A stretch of 53,283 nucleotides of DNA. It comes from Prillingera fragicola (Eukaryota > Basidiomycota > Tremellomycetes > Trichosporonales > Trichosporonaceae). The stretch is taken from contig BEDY01000017.1 in the NCBI GenBank assembly GCA_002335605.1, forward strand, positions 1-53,283. The letters are read 5' to 3'. This document shows positions 21,515-31,726 of the stretch, piece after piece (positions within the stretch are counted from its first letter, which is position 1; each line of letters opens with the position of its first letter). The notes under the pieces were generated by a model, which was given only the letters and a program-made list of their open reading frames with translations, made no database searches and was not told the origin of the DNA. The position numbers and the translations under genes are program-made.

Positions 21515-22765
21515 TAAATATCCATATTATGTCATGCTTTTAATTATACTTATTCATATAAAAGTAAGGTAATTTATGTCACATACTTATTTATAAATTT
21601 ATAAATAATTTATTTATAAATTAATAAAGTAATTTATATTTTATATTTATTGATAAATTACTAATGTAATTTATATTTTATACTTATTGATAAATTCGTA
21701 ATGTAATTTATATTATACACTTATTTATAAATTAATAAAGTAATTTATATTATACACTTATTTATAAATTAATAAAGTAATTTATATTATACACTTATTT
21801 ATAAATTAGTAAGGTACTATATTTTATATTACACACTTATTTATAAATTAATAAAGTAAGGTACTATATTTTTTAGATTTATAATATCCTTATTTATTTA
21901 TTATACTTTAGTAAGATCATAAATTTTTATTTATAAATATCCTTATATATTTATTTATACTTTAGTAAGATCATAAAAATTTTATACTTATATATAAATT
22001 AATAAGGTAATTTATATTTTATACTTATTTATAAATTAATAAGATAATAAAATTTTGATATTTATATATAAATTACTAAGATAATTTATATTTTATACTT
22101 ATTTATAAATTAATAAGACAATAAAATTTTGATGTTTATATATAAATTACTAAGATAATTTATATTTTATATTTAAATATAGATTAGTAAAACAATCAAA
22201 TTATTTAAACTTAAATATAGATTAGTAAAACACTCAAATTATTTAAACTTAAATATAGATTAATAAAACAATCAAATTATTTAAACTTAAATATAGATTA
22301 ATAAAACAATCAAATTATTTAAACAAGGGGGAGTTAAATAACTATTCAATTAAATTATTATGAAATTTAATGACTATTCAGTTAAATTATTATGAAATTT
22401 ACTATATTTAATAACTTCAATTATTATAAAATTTAATATATTTAATAACTTCAATTATTTGAGATTTTAATAAGTTAAATAACTTCAATTATTTGATAAT
22501 TTAATAAGTTAAATAATAAATGAAAATTATTGAGAATTTAATAAGTTAAATAAATGAAAATTATTGAGAATTTAATAAGTTAAATAATAAATGAAAATTT
22601 TTGAGAATTTAATAAGTTAAATAATAAATGAAAATTTTTGAGATTTTAATGACTTAAATTTTTTTAATAATTTTATTTTTTAAACTTAGTGAAATAAATT
22701 TTTTAAGAATTAGATGGCTTAATACTATCATGGAAAGATGATTTAGAAGTTTCTAATTTAGGATT
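21515..22765. repeat. AT-rich tandem-repeat tract between rnl and rps3
   Basis: Three repeat families follow each other: about 37-bp units with ACTTATTTATAAATTAATAA (21.55-22.15 kb), about 38-bp units with TTAAATATAGATTA(G/A)TAAAA (22.16-22.32 kb), and about 37-bp units with GAGAATTTAATAAGTTAAAT (22.45-22.65 kb). No gene is visible. In transcription order this is the 5' flank of rnl and the 3' flank of rps3. Confidence 0.8.
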
Positions 22766-23566
22766 TCAGGTAATAGGACTGAGATTTAAAGATTTTTTAG
22801 GATTACACATAGGTTTTTGTCTAATACATACTTTAATTGTATATGCTCCATGATTATTTTTTCCTGTATATGAACCAAAGTCTAATAAAGTATTATGAAG
22901 AGTTGAAAATTGACCTATGTTTGCTGTTTGTACTGTTTTTCGTGGTCGTACTCGTTCTGTTTTTAATCGTCCTGATAATTTCACTTTAATACCTACAATA
23001 TATGAAGGTAATTGAGAAGCTCTTTTAAGTTTTAATGGATTTAAATATTTAATTACTGGTGTTTTTGCGAATACTTTTCCTTGAATTTTTTTAAATTTAT
23101 ATTTTTTAGTATTTAATCTAATATATTTAGCTAAAATAGTTCTATCTAAATATGGATAATGTAATTTAATTAATCGTAATTCTACTGGTCGATTAAAGAA
23201 ATTACTTAATAGGTCTCCTAAAAAATTGATTGTATTTCTATCTAATGATACATTATTTTTCATTTTATTTCTTATTTTCCCTTTTCATTGATTTTTTACA
23301 TTATATTTTTTTATTGTATTTTTTGTCGGTACATAATAGAAAATATTAATAATTACTTTATCTGCTGTAATTATAAATACTGGTTTACTTGATAAAGCTT
23401 TAATTGCTGAAAAAAATTTCTCAATGAATTTAATAGCAGTTCGTTGAGCATTTAATATTCTAATATTACCCCCTTCTGATCCATGATTAAAATTATAATT
23501 AATTGATGAAGATGTACCTGTTTTAAGATATTTATTATCTCATGTTTTTGGTAAAATGTTTTTCAT
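22766..23566 (-). CDS. rps3: Ribosomal protein S3, contains two in-frame TGA
   Basis: The 266-residue small-subunit protein (uS3) binds the 3' domain of rns and helps assemble the mitoribosome. The C-terminal domain is clear: K-L-S-G-R-L-K-T-E-R-x-R-P-R-K-T, then F-G-S-Y-T-G-K-N-x-H-G-A-Y-T-I-K-V. The start ATG is at 23566-23564. TGA at 23542-23540 and 23287-23285 must be read as Trp to keep the frame. In the standard code only a truncated protein from an internal ATG at 23263 remains and the N-terminal domain is lost. rps3 is the one house-keeping gene here that uses TGA. It stands alone between rnl and trnM. Confidence 0.9.
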
Positions 23567-23646
23567 TATTTTATTTTTTACTTTATTTGTTTGACCATTT
23601 ATATAACTTATTGTTATTAATATCACGTAATATATACGCTTGTAAT

Positions 23647-23719
23647 AGCTGAAAAAAGGATTTGAACCTTTGTTATATCGTTATGAATGATAGGTTTTAA
23701 CCAATTAAACTATTCCAGC
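23647..23719 (-). tRNA. trnM: tRNA-Met (CAU)
   Basis: Acceptor GCTGGAA/TTTCAGC, anticodon stem TATCA/CGATA (one A-C mismatch) with loop TTCATAA, T arm AAAGG-TTCAAAT-CCTTT. Whether it is the elongator, the initiator or an Ile tRNA with modified C34 cannot be settled by eye. Confidence 0.9.
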
Positions 23720-23726
23720 TTTATAT

Positions 23727-23998
23727 AGACTATTAAGATTTACATTAGGCCGGGTCCTGTATCTTTCTTAATACACCTATTTATTTTTACTTGAAACTAG
23801 GCGTAACTTCCAAACCTAGCTGCACCAAAAATGAAAATTTTTGATTCACTCTTCTCTGTGTCCCATTACCACGACTCATGCCGCCTAACTATTGTTATGT
23901 AGCCTCACTTTAGTATTCCAGACCTTCCATGTTGTTTTCACAAAACATTATCCTAATTAATATAAATTAATTTTATCTTACTCGAAATCTTAAAGTCT
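23727..23998 (-). ncRNA. rnpB: Mitochondrial RNase P RNA
   Basis: The minus strand carries the bacterial-type conserved blocks in order. A P4 5' strand GGAAGGTCTGGAATAC resembles GGAAAGTCCGGGCTCC, ACACAGAGAAG resembles AACAGAGAGC, and the 3' block ACAGGACCCGGCCTA resembles ACAGAACCCGGCTTA. The ends pair as P1: 5' AGACTTTAAGATTT with 3' AAATCTTAATAGTCT. At about 270 nt it is a reduced form. It lies between trnH and trnM, both substrates for the 5'-end maturation it would catalyse. Mitochondrial rnpB is known from some zygomycetes and other lineages. The exact ends are approximate. Confidence 0.82.
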
Positions 23999-24006
23999 AT
24001 AAAAGG

Positions 24007-24078
24007 GGTAAAACCACAGAATCGAACTGTGCTATCTTCAACCACAATGAAGCATTTTGCCACTAAATTAGTCCTACC
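24007..24078 (-). tRNA. trnH: tRNA-His (GUG)
   Basis: An eight-base-pair acceptor GGTAGGAC/GTTTTACC includes the encoded G-1:C73 pair that marks tRNA-His. Anticodon stem CTTCA/TGAAG with loop TTGTGGT. Confidence 0.95.
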
Positions 24079-24100
24079 TTTTCTTTATTTTTAATACTAG

Positions 24101-24110
24101 TTACTTTTAA
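24101..24110 (-). promoter_or_regulatory. Promoter-like TTAAAAGTAA upstream of trnH
   Basis: Exact copy in gene sense, 22 nt before trnH. The unit downstream would be trnH-rnpB-trnM-rps3. Confidence 0.35.
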
Positions 24111-24449
24111 TTATTATATTTCTTTTTAATAAATATATATCTAATCTAATAAAAATAATATCAAATTATTATAAATTTATATTCTACCAAAATTCTTTCT
24201 TTTTTTATTCATTTTTTTTACAATTTACATCAATTGTAAAATTTTTCTATTATTAATAAATATAAATAATTGACATATTATATATCTTTCTTATATACTT
24301 ATATTCTTTATATCTATAATTAATATATTAATTTCTATTTCATAATTGTTGATCAATCCAATCTTTTATTTATTTTTTAATTATCATATATTTTTACTTT
24401 ATTAATATAATTAATCAAAAATTTTTATTTATTATGGGGATTAAATATT
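24111..24449. other. AT-rich spacer trnH/nad1
   Basis: About 340 bp with no gene. Its right end holds the AATCCCC-type element 7 nt after the nad1 stop codon. Confidence 0.75.
24436..24442 (-). promoter_or_regulatory. AATCCCC 3'-end element of nad1
   Basis: Sense AATCCCC, 7 nt after the stop codon; a member of the recurring 3' motif. Confidence 0.45.
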
Positions 24450-25439
24450 TTAATAAGGTCTAATATCAAATGCTACTAGAATTGAAGGCACTAATACTAC
24501 GAAAGCGATAGCTAATGGTAACATACCTGTCCAACAGAATACCATTAATTGATCATATCGTAATCGAGGTAAAGTTGCTCGGAACCAAACGAATAAGAAT
24601 ATAAAAATACAAGTTTTAAGTCCTAGAATAATCGACTGGATATTAATAAAGGTTTCATTAACAAATAATTCTGGCATATTATATCCTCCTAAGAATAAAA
24701 TAGCTGTTAATGATGACATTAATACAATAGAACAATATTCTCCTAAGAAGAAGAATACGAAAATCATACCACTATGTTCTGTAAAGAACCCTGCTACTAA
24801 TTCTGATTCTGCTTCAGGTAGATCAAATGGTGTACGATTTGTTTCAGCTAAAGCAGAAATGAAGAAGATAATAAACATAGGTAATAAAGGAATAATAAAC
24901 CAAACAGATTCTTGAGTTTCAATAATAGTTGTAATATGGAAAGATCCTACTAATAAAATAACACATAAAATAGCTGAACTTAGAATTAGTTCATAAGAAA
25001 TCATTTGAGCTGTTGATCGTAAAGATCCTAAGAAAGCATATTTAGAATTAGCAGACCAACCTGCGAATAATACTCCATAAATACCAATTGATGAAATAGC
25101 TAATGTATAAAGAATTCCTAATGGAAAATCCGAAATTCTCATACCTGCACCAAATGGAATTACTGCCCATCCTAGAAGACTGAAAATTAATGTAATAACA
25201 GGAGCTAAGAAGAATAGACTTTTAGTTGCATGTTCTGGTACTACAGTTTCTTTAACTACTAATTTTAAAGCATCTGCAAATGGTTGTAGAACTCCGTAAT
25301 ATCCAACTTTATTAGGACCTACTCGTCGTTGCATAGATCCCATAACTTTACGTTCAATAATAGTTATGAATGCAACAGCTAATAAAATAGGTACAAGAAC
25401 AATAAGTACTTCTACTAGATTCAATAAAGTAGTTAACAT
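24450..25439 (-). CDS. nad1: NADH:ubiquinone oxidoreductase chain 1
   Basis: The 329-residue, eight-span subunit forms the quinone-binding junction of complex I. Family marks: IIERKVMGSMQRRVGPNKVG near 26-46, the E-T-N-R-T-P-F-D-L-P-E-A-E-S-E-L loop near 200-216, and R-A-T-L-P-R-L-R-Y-D-Q near 288-298. Length is typical and there is no intron. Only TGG is used for Trp. It is isolated by AT spacers on both sides, with a 3' AATCCCC mark close to the stop. Confidence 0.98.
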   Translation of the reverse strand: MLTTLLNLVEVLIVLVPILLAVAFITIIERKVMGSMQRRVGPNKVGYYGVLQPFADALKLVVKETVVPEHATKSLFFLAPVITLIFSLLGWAVIPFGAGMRISDFPLGILYTLAISSIGIYGVLFAGWSANSKYAFLGSLRSTAQMISYELILSSAILCVILLVGSFHITTIIETQESVWFIIPLLPMFIIFFISALAETNRTPFDLPEAESELVAGFFTEHSGMIFVFFFLGEYCSIVLMSSLTAILFLGGYNMPELFVNETFINIQSIILGLKTCIFIFLFVWFRATLPRLRYDQLMVFCWTGMLPLAIAFVVLVPSILVAFDIRPY

Positions 25440-26523
25440 AATATTAAATAATACTAATCTATTTAAATATAAAATATTTAGATTAGTTTATATTATTGGA
25501 AAATTCATAAAAAAAGTTTAATATCAACTAATTAAAGGACATAATAATTTTATCAAATAGTTTTAAAAACTTATATTATTTATATATAAATTTTTATAAT
25601 CTTTACCTATTTAAACTAAAGATAATTTTAAATATATATATATATAAATATAATTTCAAAATTTATTGAAAATTTATTATTAATAAACTGAACTGATAAA
25701 AATAAATTATATAAATTTATTATATATTAAAGTATTATTAAAGTTTAATCTTACTATCTAATAAATATATCTAAGTAATTATTATTATAGATTAGACAAA
25801 AAATGAAATTATAATAATGTAAAGATTGATTTTTTAAAAAAATATTTATTGAATAATTTAATATACCGAATTTTTTCCATTCTTCTAATCATCAAATTTT
25901 TTAATAACTTCAATATCTATTACTAAAATATTAACATTCTCCTTTAATTTTTGTCTGTATTAATACAAATACAAGTTTTCTCATAATTTTTCATTATGTA
26001 TCGTATCTTATAATCTTAATATTAATAAATTTTTCTCTATATAATAAATAATCTAAGAAAAATTATTTTATAAATATTAAATGATATTTACTTAATAATA
26101 TCGTTTGTTATATATAATAATTGATATATTAGTTTATAGATGATTAGTAATTATATATAAGATATAACATAACAATCAGAAAATTTTTGACATTTAATAA
26201 AAATATTATTTAATCTATTTTAGTTCAATTATAATAAATAATAAATATAATAATAGAACTAAAAAAGAAAAATATTTAAAATGAAAAGTGTTTTTATTTT
26301 TATTAGAAATAATAATAATAAAAATAATGAATTAAATAATTATAACTTAAAATTTTTAGTTATACTGATTTTATATTATTATTTAATCTATAATTGTATA
26401 AATTTATTATACTTAAATCTTTTTCTAAGTTGAAATTTTTTTAAAAATTTTTTTCTATAATTCATTGAAAAAAAGGGGGATTTTTTTTTATTAAATAAAT
26501 TTAAATGATTATTAAATATTAAA
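25440..26523. other. AT-rich spacer nad1/cox2
   Basis: This 1.08 kb has no recognised gene. A plus-strand frame from ATG 26281 to TAA 26460 (59 codons with one TGA) encodes an Asn/Lys-rich then hydrophobic peptide. It is antisense to the local transcription direction and probably chance. A GGGGGATT element at 26475-26482 lies 41 nt 3' of the cox2 stop. Confidence 0.7.
26475..26482 (-). promoter_or_regulatory. AATCCCCC 3'-end element of cox2
   Basis: Sense AATCCCCC, 41 nt after the stop codon. Confidence 0.35.
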
Positions 26524-27285
26524 CTATGATTGAGAATCTAACCAAGTTAAATATTTTTCTAATGACACTGCTTCAATAGCAATAGGCATAAATCCATGAT
26601 ATACACCACATAATTCAGAACATTGTCCGTAGAAGACACCTTCTCGTTGAATAAATACTGATGTTTGATTTAATCGACCTGGTGTACAATCAATTTTTAG
26701 TCCTAGTGCCGGAACAGCGAAATCATGAATTACGTCAGCTCCTGTTACAACGAATCGAATATGTGTATCAACTGGTACTACTACACGGTTATCAACATCT
26801 AGAAGTCGTAGTTGTCCATCTTCTAAATCAGAATCAGGAATCATGTATGAATCAAATTCAATTGATTCTCCATCTTCATTTACGAAATCACTATATTCGT
26901 ATGACCAGTACCATTGATGTCCTACAGCTTTAATTGTCATTGAAGGTGAAATTACTTCATCCATTAAATATAATAATTTGAATGAAGGGAAAGCAATAGC
27001 AATTAATGCAAAAGCAGGTGTAATTGTCCATACTAATTCAATTAATGTACCATGATTTAAGTATTTGTATACGATAGGATTTTTATTATAGGCGAAGTTA
27101 ACAATAATAGCACCCATTGCCCAACTTACTCCAATGAAAGTAACTACTAAATAGAAGAAAATAGAGTTATGTAATTCTGTAATACCTTCGTATGTTGGTG
27201 TAGCTCCATCTTGGAAACCTAATTGCCAAGGTTCTGGTGCATCACATAAAATAGGATTAAAGATTAATGAAATTAATGTAAACAT
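26524..27285 (-). CDS. cox2: Cytochrome c oxidase subunit 2
   Basis: The 253-residue subunit receives electrons from cytochrome c at the CuA centre. Two N-terminal membrane spans precede the cupredoxin domain. The CuA ligands are visible as H in [10 protein letters not shown] near 195 and as [14 protein letters not shown] near 228-241. A short N-terminal leader (before [10 protein letters not shown]) resembles the part cleaved in fungi. Length is normal; there is no intron and no TGA. Upstream lies trnV. Confidence 0.98.
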   Translation of the reverse strand: MFTLISLIFNPILCDAPEPWQLGFQDGATPTYEGITELHNSIFFYLVVTFIGVSWAMGAIIVNFAYNKNPIVYKYLNHGTLIELVWTITPAFALIAIAFPSFKLLYLMDEVISPSMTIKAVGHQWYWSYEYSDFVNEDGESIEFDSYMIPDSDLEDGQLRLLDVDNRVVVPVDTHIRFVVTGADVIHDFAVPALGLKIDCTPGRLNQTSVFIQREGVFYGQCSELCGVYHGFMPIAIEAVSLEKYLTWLDSQS

Positions 27286-27427
27286 TATTTAAAAATTTTT
27301 ATCGTCATATTCTTAATATATAAAATCTATCAATTATAATTGATTGACTTACTCTTTATAAAATTAAATTAACTTATATAAAGATAAGATTCGCTAAAGT
27401 GTGTAAGTGTCTATTTTATTAAATATT

Positions 27428-27499
27428 TAAGGGATAGAGGAATCGAACCTCTATAACCATTGTGTAAGAATGGTGATTTAACCGTTAATCCAATCCCTT
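27428..27499 (-). tRNA. trnV: tRNA-Val (UAC)
   Basis: Acceptor AAGGGAT/ATCCCTT, anticodon stem CCATT/AATGG with loop CTTACAC, T arm AGAGG-TTCGATT-CCTCT, discriminator A. Confidence 0.95.
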
Positions 27500-27531
27500 A
27501 TTGTATATATTATAATAATATTTTATAATTA

Positions 27532-27541
27532 TTACTTTTAA
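27532..27541 (-). promoter_or_regulatory. Promoter-like TTAAAAGTAA upstream of trnV-cox2
   Basis: Exact copy in sense orientation, 32 nt before trnV. Confidence 0.35.
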
Positions 27542-27916
27542 ATAGGACAAAATATATTATAATAATATTATCAATTTACTCTAATAATTCATACATTAAT
27601 TATTCATTAATTTATAATACATTTTTTATTTTTTGTTAATAATTAAATTATTTATTTAAATTGTTAATTTTAATATTAATGATAATATAAAGATATTTTT
27701 AGTTCTATTATATGTTTTATCTAAAAATTTTCAATAAACTTTGTTCCTTTGATAATTAAAGATGATTTTATTTTATTAATTATATTAAAAACATTTGATA
27801 ATAAAAATTTTTCATATCTTTCTCTTCTTCTAATTTTCATTCAATATTTATCTTCATTTTTTTTCTCAATTAATATTAATATTAGAATATTTAATTAATA
27901 TATTAAAATAATATTA

Positions 27917-27923
27917 GGGGATT
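27917..27923 (-). promoter_or_regulatory. AATCCCC 3'-end element of nad2-nad3
   Basis: Sense AATCCCC, 5 nt after the nad3 stop codon. Confidence 0.45.
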
Positions 27924-27928
27924 TTATT

Positions 27929-28312
27929 TTATGCAATTGTTCGTCGATTAACTGAAGATCGTTGATCAGTGAAATAAAGAGCACCAGATCCGATTTCATA
28001 TACGAAACCTAGTGTTAGTACAGTAAAGAAGATAATAGCTACCCAGAAACCATAAATAGATACATTATATAATGTAACAGCTACAGGATAAAGTAGAAGA
28101 ATTTCTAGATCGAAAACTAAGAATAAAATACCTACTAAATAATATTGAATACTGAAAGGTGATCGAGTTTGACCATAAACTGGTGAGAAACCACATTCAT
28201 ATGGTGTTACTTTTTCTGAGTCAGGTCGATGTGCAGCTAATAATACGTTAAGCATTAGAAGAATAGCGACTAAAATAGGCACAAGGATAAATATAATTTT
28301 TAATGCGCTCAT
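27929..28312 (-). CDS. nad3: NADH:ubiquinone oxidoreductase chain 3
   Basis: The 127-residue, three-span subunit of complex I has the diagnostic P-Y-E-C-G-F motif near residues 38-43, whose Cys sits in the loop that changes between active and deactive states, and the F-D-L-E second-span acids. Its ATG follows the nad2 stop codon with no intervening base, so the two are surely one transcript. It uses only TGG. Confidence 0.98.
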   Translation of the reverse strand: MSALKIIFILVPILVAILLMLNVLLAAHRPDSEKVTPYECGFSPVYGQTRSPFSIQYYLVGILFLVFDLEILLLYPVAVTLYNVSIYGFWVAIIFFTVLTLGFVYEIGSGALYFTDQRSSVNRRTIA

Positions 28313-29848
28313 TTATACATTGAATAATGTTAAAGCCAGTAGTGTTGTGCTATTTAATAGAATTGATGGTTGGAATACATATAATCCAATAACCATTGTT
28401 AATGTAGCAATTGCAAAGCTATGTACATTAGTAATTTTTAATTGTGTTGTAGGTAATGATAAATCTTCTTTATCTGATGATTCGAAATGAATTACTCGAA
28501 TAATTTTCAGATAGTATGATGCACTAATTACTGATACTACAATAGCTACTAAAGATAGGAAATAGTAACCACTATGTGTTGCTGAATAAAGAATCATTTG
28601 TTTTCCAAAGAATCCTACTAATGGTGGTACACCAGCCATTGAGAATAAACTAATAGTTAAAGCAAGACCTAATAAAGGATTTGCTTTAAATTGTCCTTTA
28701 AGATCAGCAATAAATTGAATATCTGTTGATTTATTTGATAAATTAATCATATATCCAAATGCTAATAATACTAAGAAAGCATTTAAATTAGTAATTGTAT
28801 ATTGTACTAGATAGAATAAGAATGATTCAATAGATTCTTCACTATTAATACCTAAAGCTAATAATAAGAAACCTACATGTGAAATTGTACTATAAGCGAA
28901 TAATCGTTTAATACGATATTGAGCAAGTCCTACAATAGTTCCAATAATTAATGATAATAATGATGAAATTAATAGAAGATTTTTCCATACATCAAATGAT
29001 ACTCCATCAAATAAGATTGTTAATGAAGCTCCATTTAATCTTAATCCACTTTGTACAACTAATAAGAATACTATAATAGAAATTTTTGGCATAATAGTTA
29101 GCCATGTTGTAACAATTGTAGGTGTACCATCATATACATCAGGAGCCCAATTATGGAATGGCGCAGCTGCAATTTTGAATAAGAAACCAATTGCTGTAAT
29201 AGTTAATCCTATTACACATGGTCCTAATCCTGTTGTTAAACTATCTACACTTCCTACTGATAATAATGAGAAAATACTTTCAAAATCTGTTAAACCTGTA
29301 TAAGCATATACTAAAGCTGAACCTAATAAGATTAAACCTGATGATAAACCACCTAGTAAGAAATATTTTAGTCCTGCTGATGTTGCTGATTCTGATTCAC
29401 GATATAATGCAGCTAAAATATATACAGCAAATGATTGTAATTCAATACTTAAATACATAGATACTAAATCGGCACTTGAAATTAAAAATGATGCTCCACA
29501 TGTTGTGAATAAAATAATTAAAGAATATTCTGGAATAGTAGGTAAGGCTGTGAAAACTGACTGTGCTCGTGCTAGCACTTTAGAAGTAACAGGAGCCCAA
29601 CCTAATAGAATAATAGCACCTGTAATGAAGATTAATGTATCAATTGATTGTGTTACAGATGTTACTTCGAATAATCCACTATAAATACCTACACCTGATC
29701 CAATAGCTTGGATATATCTACCATTAAATGATAAAGCGGCGGCATAAAGTAATACAATAGATGTAATTCGAGTTAATAATAATGAGTTAATTTTTACGGC
29801 TGGTAGCGCAACGGCTGTCATAAGAGAGAAAATAGCAATTACTAACAT
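28313..29848 (-). CDS. nad2: NADH:ubiquinone oxidoreductase chain 2
   Basis: The 511-residue antiporter-like proton-pumping subunit has about 14 spans. Recognisable segments are [10 protein letters not shown] near 165, [10 protein letters not shown] near 236-245 and [10 protein letters not shown] near 317. The C-terminal part (about 440-460) is more polar than the rest. Gene order nad2-nad3 is common in fungi. It is intron-free with no TGA. Confidence 0.97.
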   Translation of the reverse strand: MLVIAIFSLMTAVALPAVKINSLLLTRITSIVLLYAAALSFNGRYIQAIGSGVGIYSGLFEVTSVTQSIDTLIFITGAIILLGWAPVTSKVLARAQSVFTALPTIPEYSLIILFTTCGASFLISSADLVSMYLSIELQSFAVYILAALYRESESATSAGLKYFLLGGLSSGLILLGSALVYAYTGLTDFESIFSLLSVGSVDSLTTGLGPCVIGLTITAIGFLFKIAAAPFHNWAPDVYDGTPTIVTTWLTIMPKISIIVFLLVVQSGLRLNGASLTILFDGVSFDVWKNLLLISSLLSLIIGTIVGLAQYRIKRLFAYSTISHVGFLLLALGINSEESIESFLFYLVQYTITNLNAFLVLLAFGYMINLSNKSTDIQFIADLKGQFKANPLLGLALTISLFSMAGVPPLVGFFGKQMILYSATHSGYYFLSLVAIVVSVISASYYLKIIRVIHFESSDKEDLSLPTTQLKITNVHSFAIATLTMVIGLYVFQPSILLNSTTLLALTLFNV

Positions 29849-29945
29849 TCCCTTTAGATATTATAACACCTAAAAACAAATAAATTTGTTTATATTAAAT
29901 AATATTATTTATATAAATAATATTATTTAATATTATTTATATATA

Positions 29946-30017
29946 TATAAGTATCCGGATTCGAACCGGAATAATCCGCTTGGAAGGCGGAAGTAATAAC
30001 CTTTATACGATACTTAT
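29946..30017 (-). tRNA. trnG: tRNA-Gly (UCC)
   Basis: Acceptor ATAAGTA/TACTTAT, anticodon stem TCCGC/GCGGA with loop CTTCCAA, T arm TCCGG-TTCGAAT-CCGGA, discriminator A. Confidence 0.95.
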
Positions 30018-30082
30018 TTTTCTTATTATATATAATTATAATATATAATTATATTATTATATTATTATATAATTAATTAATA

Positions 30083-30153
30083 AACACCCTACTGGAATCG
30101 AACCAATACTAACTGTTTCGAAGACAGTCACTCTACCATTAAGTAAAAGGTGC
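30083..30153 (-). tRNA. trnR: tRNA-Arg (UCG)
   Basis: Anticodon stem ACTGT/ACAGT with loop CTTCGAA; acceptor GCACCTT/AGGGTGT has several G-U pairs. It reads the CGN box, which the genes here use freely as CGA and CGT. Confidence 0.92.
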
Positions 30154-30223
30154 CCTATTTATATTACTTTTAGTATTCAGGGTTTGATTATAAATATATA
30201 TTAATATATCATAATACTTAATA

Positions 30224-30306
30224 TACAAATGAAGAGACTTGAACTCTTACGCTTATAAAAGCACACCATCCTAAGTAGTGCTCGGCTACCATTTCGACAC
30301 ATTTGC
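30224..30306 (-). tRNA. trnL: tRNA-Leu (UAG)
   Basis: A class II tRNA with acceptor GCAAATG/CATTTGT, anticodon stem CACTA/TGGTG, loop CTTAGGA and a long variable arm. It reads CUN. Confidence 0.94.
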
Positions 30307-30319
30307 TTTAATATTTCTA

Positions 30320-30329
30320 TTACTTTTAA
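30320..30329 (-). promoter_or_regulatory. Promoter-like TTAAAAGTAA upstream of trnL(uag)
   Basis: Exact copy in sense orientation, 13 nt before the tRNA. A variant CTAAAAGTAA at 30164-30173 stands 10 nt before trnR(ucg). Confidence 0.35.
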
Positions 30330-30978
30330 ATATATTTACAGAAAATTAAATTACTCCTTATTTTTATATGTTATAATTTAATAAAATTAATATAAAATTT
30401 TATATAGATATAATAAAAAATATTCATATGTAATAAAATGAATTTAAATTTTGAACTATATGATTTTATAAGTTTTTTAGCCATAATTGTTTTATTTTCT
30501 TTAGTATATGATTTATTATTGAAAAATTATCCTTTTCTATTTAATTTTATTTTCTATTTGATTCTATTAATCTATCTTTAAATTAATATTTATTATTTAA
30601 TAATAACAACTGAATTAATTAATTAAATAGTTAAAAAAATAAGATTGTTCATACCTGAACAACTATAACAATATTTATATTATTATAATAATAAAAAAAT
30701 AGAATTATTTATTTATAATGTAAACTGTATACTATTTCAATATAATATTATTATTAATTAATAAAGAAAAAATTTAATAATAATATTATCAGTTCATTTA
30801 TTAAAAATATTTAAAGTATTTAAATAGTTTACTTTTGTAAAATTATATAAAAAATTTATAATTAAGTTAATATCTTAATTATAAAAATAATATATAGATT
30901 TTTAATCTAATTTATTAAAAAATATTTTCATATAATATATCATTTAATAAATTTAAATAATTGAAAGAATAAAAGGAA

Positions 30979-31010
30979 AGGGGATTATAATAATTATATT
31001 AATATCCCCT
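30979..31010 (-). terminator. AATCCCC-containing hairpin 3' of atp9
   Basis: In sense orientation AGGGGAT (31010-31004) pairs with ATCCCCT (985-979 of the 30-kb block) across an AT loop. This joins the recurring AATCCCC element with a stem, 23-55 nt after the atp9 stop. Confidence 0.45.
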
Positions 31011-31033
31011 AAGTTCTTTATAATTATATTAAA

Positions 31034-31255
31034 TTATGAGTAAAGAACTAAGAATGACACCATAAGTGCGAAAAGTCCTGTAGCTTCTGCTAAGGCGAAC
31101 CCTAGAATAGCATAAGTAAAGAGTTGTCCTCGTAGTGCTGGGTTTCGAGCTGTTGATGCAATTAATGATGAGAATACTGAACCAATTCCGATTCCGGCTC
31201 CTGTTAATCCAATAGCTGCTAGACCTGCTCCAATGTATTTTGCTGCTTGTAACAT
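31034..31255 (-). CDS. atp9: ATP synthase subunit 9 (proteolipid c)
   Basis: The 73-residue, two-span c-subunit makes the rotating F0 ring. The Gly-rich first helix [10 protein letters not shown] and the loop A-R-N-P are intact. The proton-carrying Glu lies in the second helix (A-L-A-E-A-T-G, near 57). Length is one short of the common 74. It is followed by the hairpin at 30979-31010 and preceded by a tRNA cluster. Confidence 0.98.
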   Translation of the reverse strand: MLQAAKYIGAGLAAIGLTGAGIGIGSVFSSLIASTARNPALRGQLFTYAILGFALAEATGLFALMVSFLVLYS

Positions 31256-31363
31256 ATTTTGTGTTAATTTATATCGCTTAAACTAGTAACGTTCTAGCTA
31301 AATTTACGTCTTAATATCCAATGATACTTTTGACTTCTTCTACTTTTAGTATAATAAAATATT

Positions 31364-31447
31364 CGGACGGAATAGGATTCGAACCTACAAGAGTTAAATA
31401 CCCGTTCAGATAGCAACTGAATTACCTCACCTATGGCATGTCCGTCC
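31364..31447 (-). tRNA. trnS: tRNA-Ser (GCU)
   Basis: A class II tRNA with acceptor GGACGGA/TCCGTCC, anticodon stem TTCAG/CTGAA, loop TTGCTAT, long variable arm and discriminator G. Confidence 0.94.
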
Positions 31448-31473
31448 ATTTAAATTTTATTATAAACACAGTA

Positions 31474-31546
31474 TAGGAACACCAGGACTCGAACCTGGGA
31501 CTCACTGATTAAAAGTCAGTTACTCTACCAACTGAGTTATACTCCC
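31474..31546 (-). tRNA. trnK: tRNA-Lys (UUU)
   Basis: Anticodon stem ACTGA/TCAGT with loop CTTTTAA; T arm CCAGG-TTCGAGT-CCTGG; discriminator A. Confidence 0.95.
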
Positions 31547-31579
31547 TTTATAATATTAAGAATATTATATTAATAATAA

Positions 31580-31651
31580 CTGGCTTCCCGTGATTCGAAC
31601 ACGGATTAAATCCACCAAAAAGATCTGAGTTGCCGGTTACTCCAGAAGCCA
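31580..31651 (-). tRNA. trnQ: tRNA-Gln (UUG)
   Basis: Acceptor TGGCTTC/GAAGCCA with U1-A72 and discriminator G, both Gln-like. Anticodon stem GATCT/GGATT with loop TTTTGGT. An alternative Pro reading is rejected because trnP(UGG) is elsewhere. Confidence 0.88.
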
Positions 31652-31707
31652 TAAACTTTAAATAAATAATCGAAAGAATGAAATAATTTCAATTGTTTTA
31701 TTTATTA

Positions 31708-31717
31708 TTACTTTTAA
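31708..31717 (-). promoter_or_regulatory. Promoter-like TTAAAAGTAA upstream of trnQ
   Basis: Exact copy in sense orientation between trnT and trnQ. Confidence 0.33.
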
Positions 31718-31726
31718 TAATTATAT

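Larger units (their letters stand above)
27500..27928. other. AT-rich spacer trnV/nad3
   Basis: No gene is seen. It contains the TTAAAAGTAA copy at 27532-27541 and, at its right end, the 3' element of nad3. Confidence 0.75.
30307..31033. other. AT-rich spacer trnL/atp9
   Basis: No certain gene is present. A plus-strand frame at 30438-30581 would give a 47-residue hydrophobic peptide but runs against local transcription and has no relatives I know. The spacer holds a TTAAAAGTAA at 30320-30329 and the atp9 3' hairpin. Confidence 0.7.

Noticed and set aside
26661..29460. Plus-strand ORFs over cox2 and nad2 (26661-26933, 29218-29460)
   Set aside because: Mirror frames of well-supported minus-strand genes; Leu/His-rich composition comes from the complementary codons.
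30438..30581. 47-codon hydrophobic plus-strand ORF between trnL and atp9
   Set aside because: Opposite to all nearby genes, no recognised family, AT-driven composition; kept only as a note.
31580..31651. Reading this tRNA as Pro (UGG)
   Set aside because: A 7-nt loop gives UUG, U1-A72 and G73 fit Gln, and a clear trnP(UGG) is at 34053-34125.
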